This document shows, piece after piece, positions 18,771 through 28,925 of a stretch of DNA of 64,000 nucleotides. The DNA is taken from contig NZ_CP021744.1 in assembly GCF_002192455.1 (NCBI RefSeq), positions 5,799,501 through 5,863,500 on the forward strand, in the 5' to 3' direction. This DNA comes from Streptomyces albireticuli. GTDB lineage: Bacteria > Actinomycetota > Actinomycetes > Streptomycetales > Streptomycetaceae. Positions within the stretch are counted from its first letter, which is position 1. Every line of letters begins with the position of its first letter. The notes below the pieces were generated by a model. That model searched no databases. It worked only from the letters and a program-made list of their open reading frames with translations, and was not told where the DNA came from. Made by a program: the position numbers and the translations under genes.

Positions 18771-19886
18771 TCACGCCTCCGGAGCGAGGCGCTTGAGCTC
18801 CGCCTCGGTGGACTTGAGAAGGTCGTTCCAGGACTGCTCGAACTTGTCGACGCCCTCGTCCTCCAGGAGCTGGACGACGTCGTCGTACGAGATCCCGACC
18901 TTGGCGAGCGCGTCGAGCTCGGCCTTGGCCTGCTCGTAGGTGCCGCGGACGGTGTCACCGGTGATCTGCCCGTGGTCGGCCGTGGCCTCCAGGGTGGCCT
19001 CCGGCATGGTGTTCACCGTGTTCGGGGCGACCAGGTCGTCCACGTACAGCGTGTCCTTGTAGGCCGGGTCCTTGACACCGGTCGAGGCCCACAGGGCGCG
19101 CTGCTTGTTGGCGCCGGCCTTCTCCAGGGCGGCCCAGCGGTCGGAGGAGAAGACCTCCTCGTACGCCTGGTAGGCCAGCCGGGCGTTGGCCAGGGCGGCC
19201 TTGCCGCGCAGGGCCTTGGCCTCCTCGGTGCCCAGGGCGTCCAGCCGCTTGTCGATCTCGGTGTCCACGCGGGACACGAAGAAGGACGCGACCGAGTGGA
19301 TCAGGTTCAGGTCCAGGCCCGCGGCCTTCGCCTTCTCCAGACCGGTCAGGTAGGCGTCCATGACCGCGCGGTAGCGCTCCAGGGAGAAGATCAGCGTGAC
19401 GTTGACGCTGATGCCCTTGCCGATCACCTCGGCGATGGCCGGCAGGCCCGCCTTGGTGGCCGGGATCTTGATGAGGGTGTTCGGCCGGTCCACCAGCCAG
19501 GCCAGCTGCTTGGCCTCGGCGACGGTGGCCACCGTGTCGTGGGCCAGACGGGGGTCGACCTCGATGGAGACCCGGCCGTCCTGGCCGTCGGTCCGGTCGA
19601 AGACCGGACGCAGGATGTCGGCGGCGTCGCGGACGTCCGCCGTGGTGATCATGCGGATCGCCTCGTCGACGGTGACCTTGCGGGCCGCGAGGTCGGTGAG
19701 CTGCTGCTCGTAGCCGTCGCCGCCCGAGATCGCCTTCTGGAAGATCGACGGGTTGGTGGTGACGCCGACGACGTGGCTCTGGTCGATCAGCTCGGCCAGG
19801 TTGCCCGACGTGATGCGCTTGCGGGACAGGTCGTCCAGCCAGATCGCGACGCCTTCGTCGGAGAGGCGCTTGAGTGCGTCTGTCAT
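18771..19886 (-). CDS. tal: Transaldolase
   Basis: It moves a three-carbon dihydroxyacetone unit between sugar phosphates in the non-oxidative pentose phosphate pathway. The Schiff-base lysine is Lys140 in LIKIPATKAG, and the N-terminal GVTTNPSIF motif is present. The protein has 371 residues, the long actinobacterial form. The ATG start lies 34 nt after the tkt stop. Confidence 0.97.
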   Translation of the reverse strand: MTDALKRLSDEGVAIWLDDLSRKRITSGNLAELIDQSHVVGVTTNPSIFQKAISGGDGYEQQLTDLAARKVTVDEAIRMITTADVRDAADILRPVFDRTDGQDGRVSIEVDPRLAHDTVATVAEAKQLAWLVDRPNTLIKIPATKAGLPAIAEVIGKGISVNVTLIFSLERYRAVMDAYLTGLEKAKAAGLDLNLIHSVASFFVSRVDTEIDKRLDALGTEEAKALRGKAALANARLAYQAYEEVFSSDRWAALEKAGANKQRALWASTGVKDPAYKDTLYVDDLVAPNTVNTMPEATLEATADHGQITGDTVRGTYEQAKAELDALAKVGISYDDVVQLLEDEGVDKFEQSWNDLLKSTEAELKRLAPEA

Positions 19887-19920
19887 GGGTTCTGCATCTC
19901 CTACTTGCTCGGTAACGGCG

Positions 19921-22008
19921 TCAGCGACGGTTGGCGTCGGCGTGCTCGATCGACTCGCGGGCGGCGGCCACCACGGCCTCGGCCGTCAGGCCGAACTCGC
20001 GGTAGAGGACCTTGTAGTCCGCCGAGGCGCCGAAGTGCTCCAGCGAGACGATCCGGCCGGCGTCACCGACGTAGCGGTGCCAGGTCAGGCCGATGCCGGC
20101 CTCGACCGCGACGCGGGCCTTGACGTCCGGCAGCAGCACGCCGTCGCGGTACGCCTGGTCCTGCTCCTCGAACCACTCGACGGACGGCATCGAGACCACG
20201 CGGGTCGGGATGCCCTCGGCCTGGAGCGCCTCGCGGGCCTCGACGGCCAGCTGGACCTCGGAGCCGGTGCCGATCAGGATGACCTGCGGCCGGCCGCCCT
20301 CGGCCTCGAACAGGACGTAGCCGCCCTTGGCCGCGCCCTCGTTGGCCTCGTACGTCGGGACGTTCTGGCGGGTGAGGGCCAGACCGTGCGGCGCCGGGTG
20401 GGTGGTGTGGCGCTTGGTGATCTCGCGCCAGGCGATCGCCGTCTCGTTGGCGTCGGCCGGGCGGACCATGTTCAGGCCCGGGATGGCGCGCAGGGCGGCC
20501 ATGTGCTCGACCGGCTGGTGGGTCGGGCCGTCCTCGCCGAGGCCGATGGAGTCGTGCGTCCACACGTAGGTGACCGGCAGCTTCATCAGGGAGGCGAGAC
20601 GCACGGCCGGGCGCATGTAGTCGGAGAACACCAGGAAGGTGCCGCCGTAGACGCGGGTGTTGCCGTGCAGCGCGATGCCGTTCATGGTCGAACCCATGGC
20701 GTGCTCGCGGATGCCGAAGTGGATCGTGCGGCCGTACGGGTTCGCCTCGGGGAGCGGGTTGCCCTCCGGGAGGAACGACGAGGACGCGTCGATCGTCGTG
20801 TTGTTCGAACCGGCGAGGTCGGCGGAGCCGCCCCACAGCTCGGGGATCACGCCGCCCAGCGCCTTGAGGACCTCACCGGAGGCCTTGCGGGTGGCGACGT
20901 CCTTGCCGGCCGGGAAGACCGGGACGGCCTTCTCCCAGCCGTCGGGCAGCTCGCCCGCGGCGATGCGGTCGAACTCCGCGGCGCGCTCCGGGTTGGCCTG
21001 GCGCCACTCCTGGATGCGCTTGTCCCACGTGGCGTGGGCCTCGCGGCCGCGGTCGACGACCTTGCGGACGTGGCTGAAGACGTCGTCCTCGACCTGGAAG
21101 TCCTGCTCGGGGTCGAAGCCCATGACGCGCTTGGTCGCGGCGACCTCGTCGGCGCCCAGCGCCGAGCCGTGCGACGCCTCGGTGTTCTGGGCGTTCGGGG
21201 CCGGCCAGGCGATGATCGTGCGCGCGGCGATGATCGACGGGCGCTCGGTCTCCTCCTGCGCGGCCTTCAGGGCCGCGTGCAGGGCGTGGATGTCGAAGTC
21301 GCCGCTGGCGGCCTGCTCGATGCGCTGGACGTGCCAGCCGTACGCCTCGTACCGCTTGAGGACATCCTCGGAGAACGCCGTCTCGGTGTCGCCCTCGATC
21401 GAGATGTGGTTGTCGTCGTAGAGCGCGACGATGTTGCCGAGCTTCTGGTGGCCGGCGAGCGAGGAGGCCTCCGCGGAGATGCCCTCCTCCAGGTCGCCGT
21501 CGGAGACGATCGCCCAGATGGTGTGATCGAAGGGCGACTCGCCCTTCGGGGCCTCCGGGTCGAACAGGCCGCGCTCGTAGCGGGCGGCCATGGCCATGCC
21601 CACCGCGTTGGCGATGCCCTGGCCCAGCGGGCCGGTGGTGGTCTCGACGCCACGGGTGTGACCGTGCTCCGGGTGACCCGGGGTCTTGCTGTCCCAGGTG
21701 CGGAACGACTTCAGGTCCGAGAGCTCCAGGCCGTAGCCGGCCATGAAGAGCTGCACGTAGAGCGTCAGGCTGGTGTGGCCGGGGGAGAGGACGAAACGGT
21801 CCCGGCCGGTCCAGTCGGCGTCACTGGGGTCGTGCCGCATCATCTTCTGGAACAGCAGATAAGCGGCCGGCGCCAGGCTCATGGCCGTGCCCGGATGGCC
21901 GTTGCCGACCTTCTGCACGGAGTCCATGGCCAGGACGCGGGCGGTATCGACGGCCCGCTGGTCCAGTTCGGTCCACTCGAGGTCTGTTGTGGTCGGCTTG
22001 TTGCTCAC
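19921..22008 (-). CDS. tkt: Transketolase
   Basis: It transfers two-carbon units between sugar phosphates with thiamine diphosphate. The N-terminal GNGHPGTAMSLAP motif, the cofactor motif SDGDLEEGISAEA, and the transketolase motif FGIREHAMGS are all visible. The 695-residue length is normal. It is the first gene of the pentose phosphate operon and starts with GTG. It is divergent from ctaB across 490 nt. Confidence 0.97.
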   Translation of the reverse strand: MSNKPTTTDLEWTELDQRAVDTARVLAMDSVQKVGNGHPGTAMSLAPAAYLLFQKMMRHDPSDADWTGRDRFVLSPGHTSLTLYVQLFMAGYGLELSDLKSFRTWDSKTPGHPEHGHTRGVETTTGPLGQGIANAVGMAMAARYERGLFDPEAPKGESPFDHTIWAIVSDGDLEEGISAEASSLAGHQKLGNIVALYDDNHISIEGDTETAFSEDVLKRYEAYGWHVQRIEQAASGDFDIHALHAALKAAQEETERPSIIAARTIIAWPAPNAQNTEASHGSALGADEVAATKRVMGFDPEQDFQVEDDVFSHVRKVVDRGREAHATWDKRIQEWRQANPERAAEFDRIAAGELPDGWEKAVPVFPAGKDVATRKASGEVLKALGGVIPELWGGSADLAGSNNTTIDASSSFLPEGNPLPEANPYGRTIHFGIREHAMGSTMNGIALHGNTRVYGGTFLVFSDYMRPAVRLASLMKLPVTYVWTHDSIGLGEDGPTHQPVEHMAALRAIPGLNMVRPADANETAIAWREITKRHTTHPAPHGLALTRQNVPTYEANEGAAKGGYVLFEAEGGRPQVILIGTGSEVQLAVEAREALQAEGIPTRVVSMPSVEWFEEQDQAYRDGVLLPDVKARVAVEAGIGLTWHRYVGDAGRIVSLEHFGASADYKVLYREFGLTAEAVVAAARESIEHADANRR

Positions 22009-22498
22009 CCTCGGTCAGGGCTCCTCTCCACATGTTCTTGTCGCCGGGGGCGGTCTTCCGCCACGACGCGGCGCTGTCGAGCCTACCCCGCAGGGGAGGG
22101 CGCCTTTTCGACGCTCAGTCGGCTGCTCCGGCGCTCATCCGGCGCCTTTCGGCGCCTTCACGTCCGCCCGGCTGGACGTCCGGGGCAACCGGATCCGGAT
22201 ATGAAAGATTCCCGAAGCGTTCCGCCGCGGATGCGGTGGTCATGGGTACAGCCTGCCGGGGCGGCGGGCCGCGCGCCTCCCGAACGCTTCCGTTCTGTCA
22301 TGTTCCCCGGGCTCGCGATCCGATGCGTGGGGGCCGCCGATCCGGTGCCGACCGGCCGCGCTACGGCCCCAACACGACCCCACCCCGGCGGAGGCCGAGG
22401 TATCCCCTACGTCTAGAGTGGCGTGGTACGCGCAAGCCTTTACGGGGGTTTCCTCCACCCGGACGTGCTTGCTGGCCTTATCTCTGTCAGGGGTGTGC
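22009..22498. other. Divergent tkt/ctaB intergenic region
   Basis: The 490 nt between divergent genes must hold promoters for both. I see a small hairpin (22141-22146 with 22151-22156, loop TTTC) and a possible -10 TAGAGT at 22414-22419 about 80 nt before ctaB, without a convincing -35. No gene is evident. Confidence 0.5.
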
Positions 22499-23440
22499 GT
22501 GACGGCCGTCGAATCCCGTCCTGCGGGGGTGCTCGCGGAGAGCCCCGGTCACCGGCCGTTCGGGGCCCGTGCCAAGGCGTTCGTGGCGCTGACCAAGCCG
22601 CGGGTCATCGAGCTGCTGCTGATGACGACCGTGCCGGTGATGTTCCTCGCCGCGGAGGGCGTGCCCGACCTGTGGCTGGTGCTCGCCACCTGCATCGGCG
22701 GCTACCTCTCGGCCGGCGGCGCGGGCGCCTACAACATGTACATCGACCGCGACATCGACGCGCTGATGGACCGCACCTCGCAGCGCCCGCTGGTCACCGG
22801 AATGGTCTCGCCCCGGGAGTGCCTGGTCTTCGCCACCGCGCTGACCGTGGGCTCGACCCTGTGGTTCTGGTTCCTGGTCAACCCGCTGTCCGCGATGCTC
22901 TCGCTCGGCGCCAACGTCTTCTACGTCGTCGTCTACACGATGATCCTCAAGCGGCGCACCGCGCAGAACATCGTCTGGGGCGGCATCGCGGGCTGCATGC
23001 CGGTCTTCATCGGCTGGTCCGCGGTCGCGAACTCCGTCTCCTGGGCCTCCCTCGTCCTCTTCCTGGTCATCTTCTTCTGGACGCCGCCGCACTACTGGCC
23101 GCTGTCGATGAAGGTCAAGGACGACTACGAGCGGGTCGGCGTGCCGATGCTGCCCGTCATCGCGGGCAACAAGGCGGTCGCCAAGCAGATCGTCCTCTAC
23201 AGCTGGGTGATGGTCGCGGTCTCGCTCTCGCTCCAGCCGCTGGGCTACACGAGCTGGTTCTACACCGTGGTGGCGGCCGTCCTCGGCGGGTTCTGGCTGA
23301 AGGAGGCGCACGCCCTCCAGAGCCGGGCGCGGGCCGGTGTCACGGGCCCCAAGCTCAAGGAGATGCGCCTCTTCCACTGGTCCATCACCTACGTCTCGCT
23401 GCTCTTCGCCGCAGTCGCCGTGGATCCCTTCCTCCATTAA
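22499..23440 (+). CDS. ctaB: Protoheme IX farnesyltransferase (heme O synthase)
   Basis: This membrane enzyme attaches a farnesyl chain to heme B to give heme O, a precursor of heme A for cytochrome oxidase. The prenyltransferase motif NMYIDRDIDALMDRT binds the diphosphate through aspartates, and about eight or nine hydrophobic segments follow through 313 residues. GTG at 22499 has AGGGG 5 nt upstream, and the protein then begins at TAVESRP. The heme A synthase ctaA lies 1.5 kb away on the other strand, completing the pathway. Confidence 0.95.
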   Translation: MTAVESRPAGVLAESPGHRPFGARAKAFVALTKPRVIELLLMTTVPVMFLAAEGVPDLWLVLATCIGGYLSAGGAGAYNMYIDRDIDALMDRTSQRPLVTGMVSPRECLVFATALTVGSTLWFWFLVNPLSAMLSLGANVFYVVVYTMILKRRTAQNIVWGGIAGCMPVFIGWSAVANSVSWASLVLFLVIFFWTPPHYWPLSMKVKDDYERVGVPMLPVIAGNKAVAKQIVLYSWVMVAVSLSLQPLGYTSWFYTVVAAVLGGFWLKEAHALQSRARAGVTGPKLKEMRLFHWSITYVSLLFAAVAVDPFLH

Positions 23441-23465
23441 TTACCGGCGGGTAGCATCCGGTGTC

Positions 23466-23819
23466 ATGGCAGACACCACGACGCAGGCCGAAGACACCGC
23501 ACCCGCCGCCCCGGCCGACCGCAAGGCCCTCCGGCTCGCCCGGCAGATCACGGCCTTCGCCAAGAGCCACGGCGGCACCGCCGAGGGCCAGCTGGCGCAC
23601 ATCGCCCGCGGCACCACCCGGATCGCCCTCGTCGGGGCCAACGGCGAGTGGGGCGTCCTCGTCGCCCCCTCCATGGAGACCGCGCGCAAGGCCGCGGAGG
23701 TAGCGGGCCTCACCCTGCACGACGAGTTCGACGGCGAGTTCGCGTCCAAGGTCCGCACCGGCCCGTACGAATGGACCCGGATGGCGGGCCTCCAGCTCGG
23801 CGGCCCCGCCAATAACTGA
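23466..23819 (+). CDS. Small conserved actinobacterial protein of unknown function
   Basis: The 117-residue protein has an Ala/Thr/Pro-rich first 20 residues, then a mixed alpha/beta region with a central GTTRIALVGANGEWGVLVAP. No signal peptide or membrane segment is visible. It starts 26 nt after ctaB and may be cotranscribed. Codon use fits the neighbours, so it is a real gene. I do not recognise a function. Confidence 0.75.
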   Translation: MADTTTQAEDTAPAAPADRKALRLARQITAFAKSHGGTAEGQLAHIARGTTRIALVGANGEWGVLVAPSMETARKAAEVAGLTLHDEFDGEFASKVRTGPYEWTRMAGLQLGGPANN

Positions 23820-23895
23820 CGGGCCCCTCGGCCGTTAGACCCGCGGGGGCGGCCGTGTGCCGCCATGGGGCGGGGCAGGGCACAAGGGGGCGGGG

Positions 23896-24936
23896 ATGGA
23901 CGGCATGCCGCCGATCGTCGATCAGCACAGTCACGGGGCCGTCCAGGGCGAACTGGGACTCGGCCGCTTCGAGACCCACCTCGCCGCGGCCGCCGGATCC
24001 ACCGGCCCGGCCCCGCCCGGCACCACCTTCTTCGACAGCCGCGCCGGGCTCGCGGTGCTCCGCTGGTGCCCGCCGCTGCTGGGCCTGGAGCCCTTCTGCG
24101 CGCCCGTGCGCTACCTCGCCCGCCGCCGTGAGCTGGGCGCCTACCGCGCCGGGCGGCTGCTGCTGCGCGGCGCGGGCATCGGCACCTTCCTGCTGGAGTC
24201 CGGCGGGCCCGGTGGCCTCACCTCCGCCGCGGAGCTGGCCCACGCCGCCGAGGGCCGCGCCCACGAGGTCGTACGCCTGGAGACGCTCGCCGACCGGATC
24301 GCCGGCGACCACGAGGGCGTCGACCACTTCCTCTCCCGCACCGCCGAGGCGCTGGACACCGCCGCGCGCGGCGCCACCGCGTTCGCCTGCGCCGTCCGCT
24401 CCTGCGACGGGAGGGCACCCGACGTGCCGGAGGTCCGCAGAGCCGTCGCCAGACGGCTCCGCACCGGACGTACGTGTCCTACGACCGCCGATCCGACGCT
24501 CGTCCGCCATCTGCTGTGGAGCGCCCTCGGTACCGGGCTGCCCGTGCAACTGCACTGCCGCGACCCGCGCCGCCTGGCCCGCCTCCTGGCGGCCACGGCC
24601 GGATCCGGCACCGATCTCGTGCTGTTCCCGGACCCCGGCCACCACCGGCAGGCGGCCCGGCTGGCCGCGGCCTACCCGCACGTCTACGCGGACGTGGGGC
24701 CCCGGCCGGAGGAGGTGCTCCCCGAGGCGCCGTTCGGCAAACTGCTGTTCTCCACCGGGGCGCGGGCGCTGCCCGAGCTGTACGTGGTGGGGGCGCGGTC
24801 CTTCGCGCTGGCCATGGGCCGGCTGATGGCCGAATGGGTCGCCGACGGATGGTGCCGGTGGGCGGAGGCCCGGCGGATCGCCGGGCTCGTCGCGGCCGGC
24901 ACCGCGCGCCGGGTCTACCGGCTGGAGGCGGCCTGA
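23896..24936 (+). CDS. Amidohydrolase-like (TIM-barrel metal hydrolase) protein
   Basis: The N-terminal motif VDQHSHG places two histidines as in amidohydrolases, which use one or two metals to cleave amide or related bonds. Further likely ligands are in VQLHCRDP and LFPDPGHH, and the terminal region resembles the amidohydrolase 2 family. The ATG at 23896 has GGGGGCGGGG upstream; a GTG 39 nt earlier is possible. Length is 346 residues. The substrate is unknown. Its 3' end overlaps the end of ctaA on the other strand by 22 nt. Confidence 0.7.
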   Translation: MDGMPPIVDQHSHGAVQGELGLGRFETHLAAAAGSTGPAPPGTTFFDSRAGLAVLRWCPPLLGLEPFCAPVRYLARRRELGAYRAGRLLLRGAGIGTFLLESGGPGGLTSAAELAHAAEGRAHEVVRLETLADRIAGDHEGVDHFLSRTAEALDTAARGATAFACAVRSCDGRAPDVPEVRRAVARRLRTGRTCPTTADPTLVRHLLWSALGTGLPVQLHCRDPRRLARLLAATAGSGTDLVLFPDPGHHRQAARLAAAYPHVYADVGPRPEEVLPEAPFGKLLFSTGARALPELYVVGARSFALAMGRLMAEWVADGWCRWAEARRIAGLVAAGTARRVYRLEAA

Positions 24937-25910
24937 GCGGCGGGCAGGGGCGCCTCGGCCTCACCGGCGGGCGAGGGCAGGGCGACGAGCTCGCCGCGGT
25001 CGCGCAGCGACAGGAACACCCGGAGCACGGCGATCCACACCAGGCAGGAGCCGAACATGTGGGTGCCGACGAGGAGCTCGGGGGAGTCGTTGAAGTACTG
25101 CACGAAGCCGACGGCGCCCTGGAGCAGCAGGACGGCCAGCATCTCGGCCACCCTGCGGGCCGGCCCGGCGGGGGCCTTCACGGCCCGCAGCACGAACCAC
25201 AGGGCCACGGTCAGGCCCAGCACGACGCAGACGAAGTCCACGTGCAGCTGGGTGATCTCACGGACGTCCAGCGGGATGCGGTGGACGTCCTTCTTCGCGT
25301 CGCCCGCGTGCCTGCCCGAGCCCGTCACCACGGTGCCGATCACGATCAGCAGGGCGGTCGAGACGACCAGCACCCAGCTGAGCTGCCGCACCGGGCGGGC
25401 CACCAGGTCGCGCGGCTCCTCGTCGCCCTCGCAGGCGCGCCGCCACATCACCACGGCGACGGTCAGCAGCGCGGTCGCCGCCAGGAAGTGCGAACCGACG
25501 ATGTACGGGTTGAGGCCCGTGAGGACCGTGATGCCGCCGATGATGCCGTTGCTCGCCACCAGCCAGAACTGGGCCCAGCCCAGCCGGGTGAGACCGCGGC
25601 GGCGGGGCTCGCGCGCGCGGGCCGCCACGATCGCCAGGCCGACGACCGCGCACAGCACGTAGGTGAGCATGCGGTTGGTGAACTCGATGACGCCGTTGAT
25701 GCCCATCTCGGGCGTCGGGGTCAGGCTGTCCTCGGTGCACGTCGGCCAGGTCGGGCAGCCGAGGCCCGACTGGGTGAGCCGCACCGCGCCGCCCGTCACG
25801 ACGATGACCACGGCCATCACCACGCAGGCGAACGCCGCCCGCCGCACGAAGCGGGCGGAGGGCTGCCACCGGTCGGCGACGATCTGGAGGGGGTTCATCG
25901 AATTCGGCAC
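24915..25910 (-). CDS. ctaA: Heme A synthase
   Basis: CtaA/COX15 oxidises a methyl group of heme O to give heme A for cytochrome aa3 oxidase. About eight membrane segments are visible across 331 residues, with the conserved early motif VTGGAVRLTQSGLGCPTWPTC carried in two parts and heme-ligand histidines in IVGSHFLAA, TQLHVDFV and VGTHMFG. The GTG start at 25908-25910 is preceded at 6 nt by TACGAT, which could be a -10 box for a leaderless message; ATG at 25896-25898 is the alternative. The C-terminal tail is Ala-rich. Confidence 0.93.
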   Translation of the reverse strand: MPNSMNPLQIVADRWQPSARFVRRAAFACVVMAVVIVVTGGAVRLTQSGLGCPTWPTCTEDSLTPTPEMGINGVIEFTNRMLTYVLCAVVGLAIVAARAREPRRRGLTRLGWAQFWLVASNGIIGGITVLTGLNPYIVGSHFLAATALLTVAVVMWRRACEGDEEPRDLVARPVRQLSWVLVVSTALLIVIGTVVTGSGRHAGDAKKDVHRIPLDVREITQLHVDFVCVVLGLTVALWFVLRAVKAPAGPARRVAEMLAVLLLQGAVGFVQYFNDSPELLVGTHMFGSCLVWIAVLRVFLSLRDRGELVALPSPAGEAEAPLPAAQAASSR

Positions 25911-26047
25911 GGAGTCATCGTAAGGGCCCGCTTGTGCACGGATTCACGAGGGGGTGGGTCGGGCGCGGCGGGGGTGAATCGTCCCTGTTCGGAGGGGATC
26001 ACCCCGCACCCGTCAGCCTTACGGCGGCTGCCCGCCGCTCCCGCCGG

Positions 26048-26827
26048 CTACTCCCAGCGGAAGAAGCGGGCCGCGGCGCCCAGGCCGAGCACGGACCAGC
26101 CGGCCAGGATGCCCAGATCGGCCCAGGGCATCGCCGCGCCGTCGCGCAGCACGTCGCGCAGCCCGTCGGAGAGCGCCGAGATCGGCAGCAGCCCCAGCAA
26201 CGTCTGCGCGGCGTCCGGGAACTTCTCCAGCGGCACGATCACGCCGCCGCCGACCAGCAGCAGCAGGAAGACGAGGTTGGCCGCGGCCAGCGTCACCTCG
26301 GCCTTGAGCGTGCCCGCCATCAGCAGGCCGAGCCCGGAGAACGCGGCGGTGCCGAGGATCAGCAGCAGCAGGACGGCGAAGGGGTTGCCGTGCGGCGACC
26401 AGCCCAGCGCGAAGGCGATCACCGTCAGCAGCGCGATCTGGAGCGCCTCGGTGACCAGCACCGAGCAGGTCTTCGCGGCCATCAGCCCCCAGCGCGGCAG
26501 GGGGGACGCGCCCAGCCGCTTCAGCACGCCGTAGCGGCGCTCGAAGCCGGTCGCGATGGCCTGCCCGGTGAAGGCGGTGGACAGCACGGCGAGGGCGAGG
26601 ACGCCCGGGGCAAGGAAGTCCACGGCCTCGCCCTCGCCCGTGTCGACGATGTCGACGGAGCTGAAGAGGACCAGCAGCAGGGTGGGGATGACGACGGTGA
26701 GCAGCAGCTGCTCACCGTTGCGCAGCAGCATCCGGGTCTCCAGCGCGGCCTGCGCCCGGATCATCCGGGAGAGCGGCGCGGCGCCGGGCCGCGGGGTGAA
26801 CGTCCCGGTCTTCGTGTCGGCGCTCAT
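26048..26827 (-). CDS. ABC-2 type transporter permease
   Basis: This membrane protein forms the channel of an exporter with the adjacent ATPase. About six hydrophobic segments are spread over 259 residues, and the ABC-2 family motif region ending with PISALSDGLRDVLRDG is typical. The first 25 residues are cytoplasmic. The ATG at 26825-26827 is preceded by AAGGAG, which lies inside a duplicated copy of the end of the ATPase gene. The substrate is unknown; drug and antibiotic resistance exporters often have this layout. Confidence 0.9.
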   Translation of the reverse strand: MSADTKTGTFTPRPGAAPLSRMIRAQAALETRMLLRNGEQLLLTVVIPTLLLVLFSSVDIVDTGEGEAVDFLAPGVLALAVLSTAFTGQAIATGFERRYGVLKRLGASPLPRWGLMAAKTCSVLVTEALQIALLTVIAFALGWSPHGNPFAVLLLLILGTAAFSGLGLLMAGTLKAEVTLAAANLVFLLLLVGGGVIVPLEKFPDAAQTLLGLLPISALSDGLRDVLRDGAAMPWADLGILAGWSVLGLGAAARFFRWE

Positions 26828-26912
26828 GCGCGCAGCTCCTTACCGGTCAGCTCCAGGCCGCTGTCCTCCGGGGAGCGACCCCCGGACCCCCGGCCGGTTC
26901 GTGTGCAGGCCC

Positions 26913-27875
<963 letters not shown>

Positions 27876-28029
27876 GGCGGGAAGTCTACGAACCCCGGGG
27901 CATTCCGGACCGCCCCGGGGTGCTCGTAAGACAGTACGGACAGCGCCGGGCGGCGGCCCCCGCGCGCGGCTCGCGCGCCCACCGGTACCGGCCCGGCACC
28001 CGGTTTCGCGACGATCTTGGGCGTGGCGG

Positions 28030-28043
28030 TTAGGTGACCCTAA
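28030..28043. promoter_or_regulatory. Iron-box-like inverted repeat upstream of sufR
   Basis: TTAGGTGACCCTAA has 5-bp arms (TTAGG/CCTAA). The 19 nt from 28030 match a DtxR/IdeR iron box, written from memory, at 13 positions. GTGACC is also repeated 10 bp apart (28034-28039 and 28044-28049). It lies 73 nt before the sufR start and 155 nt from the divergent ABC genes. Confidence 0.35.
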
Positions 28044-28079
28044 GTGACCGACGACACCGCCCGGGGATCCCGGTGAGGC

Positions 28080-28116
28080 TTGTCGCTCTCCTCGTAATTA
28101 CGCAACAATGGTGTTG
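28080..28116 (+). promoter_or_regulatory. sufR promoter and SufR-type operator overlapping the start codon
   Basis: TTGTCG (28080-28085) and AACAAT (28104-28109) form a plausible promoter with 18-nt spacing, whose start would coincide with the GTG at 28116: a leaderless message. CAACAATGGTGTTG (28103-28116) matches the CAAC-N6-GTTG operator known for cyanobacterial SufR and has 5-bp arms CAACA/TGTTG. A repressor bound here would block its own transcription. Confidence 0.6.
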
Positions 28117-28925
28117 TGAAATACGCGAGCGAGGCTTCGCAGGACCCCGCGGCCCAGTCGGTCGCCGGGGCGCCGGTGCCTGCCGCCGTGCCCGTGCGCG
28201 AGGAGGACCGCGCCCACGACGAGCAGCGCGGCACCCGCAACCGCGTCGTCAGGTCCATCCTCGACCACGGTCCGTCGACCGCGGCCGAGCTGGCCCTGCG
28301 CCTGGAGCTGACCCAGGCCGCCGTCCGCCGCCACCTCGACACGCTCGCCGCCGAGGGCATCGTCGAGCCCCGCGAGAAGCGGGTCTACGGCGCCCGTACG
28401 CGCGGGCGCCCGGCCAAGGCCTTCGCGCTCACCGACTGCGGCCGCGACGCCTTCGACCAGGCCTACGACAAGCTCGCCGAGGACGCCCTGCGCTGGATCG
28501 CCCAGGCGGCCGGCGGCGGCGAGATGGGCGAGGCCGCGGTCGCCGCCTTCGCGCGCGCCCGGATGGCCGCACAGGCCGAGGCCTATCGCGAGGCGCTCCA
28601 GGCCGTCGGCCCGGAATCCCGCACCGAGGCCCTTGCCCGGGCATTGACCGCGGACGGGTACGCTGCTACGGCGCGTAGCGCACCGGTCGGCGAACAGCTT
28701 TGCCAGCACCACTGCCCGGTCGCCCATGTCGCCGAGCAGTTCCCGCAGCTGTGCGAGGCGGAGACCGAGGTCTTCTCCCGCCTGCTCGGGACCCATGTGC
28801 AGCGTCTCGCCACCATCGCCCACGGCGACGGTGTGTGCACGACGTTCATCCCGCGCGGCGAAACGCGGCGCACCACCAAGACCACCACAGCATCCGCCAG
28901 CACGGCCGGGAGGAACCCCGCATGA
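28116..28925 (+). CDS. sufR: SufR-type iron-sulfur cluster-sensing repressor of the suf operon
   Basis: The 269-residue protein has a winged helix-turn-helix near residues 40-105 (TAAELALRLELTQAAVRRHLDTL) and four C-terminal cysteines, Cys196, Cys200, Cys213 and Cys241, suited to holding an iron-sulfur cluster. SufR proteins repress suf genes when they carry the cluster and release DNA when it is lost. The GTG start lies at a likely transcription start and inside an operator-like palindrome. The stop overlaps sufB by 4 nt, so regulator and operon are transcribed together. Confidence 0.9.
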   Translation: MKYASEASQDPAAQSVAGAPVPAAVPVREEDRAHDEQRGTRNRVVRSILDHGPSTAAELALRLELTQAAVRRHLDTLAAEGIVEPREKRVYGARTRGRPAKAFALTDCGRDAFDQAYDKLAEDALRWIAQAAGGGEMGEAAVAAFARARMAAQAEAYREALQAVGPESRTEALARALTADGYAATARSAPVGEQLCQHHCPVAHVAEQFPQLCEAETEVFSRLLGTHVQRLATIAHGDGVCTTFIPRGETRRTTKTTTASASTAGRNPA

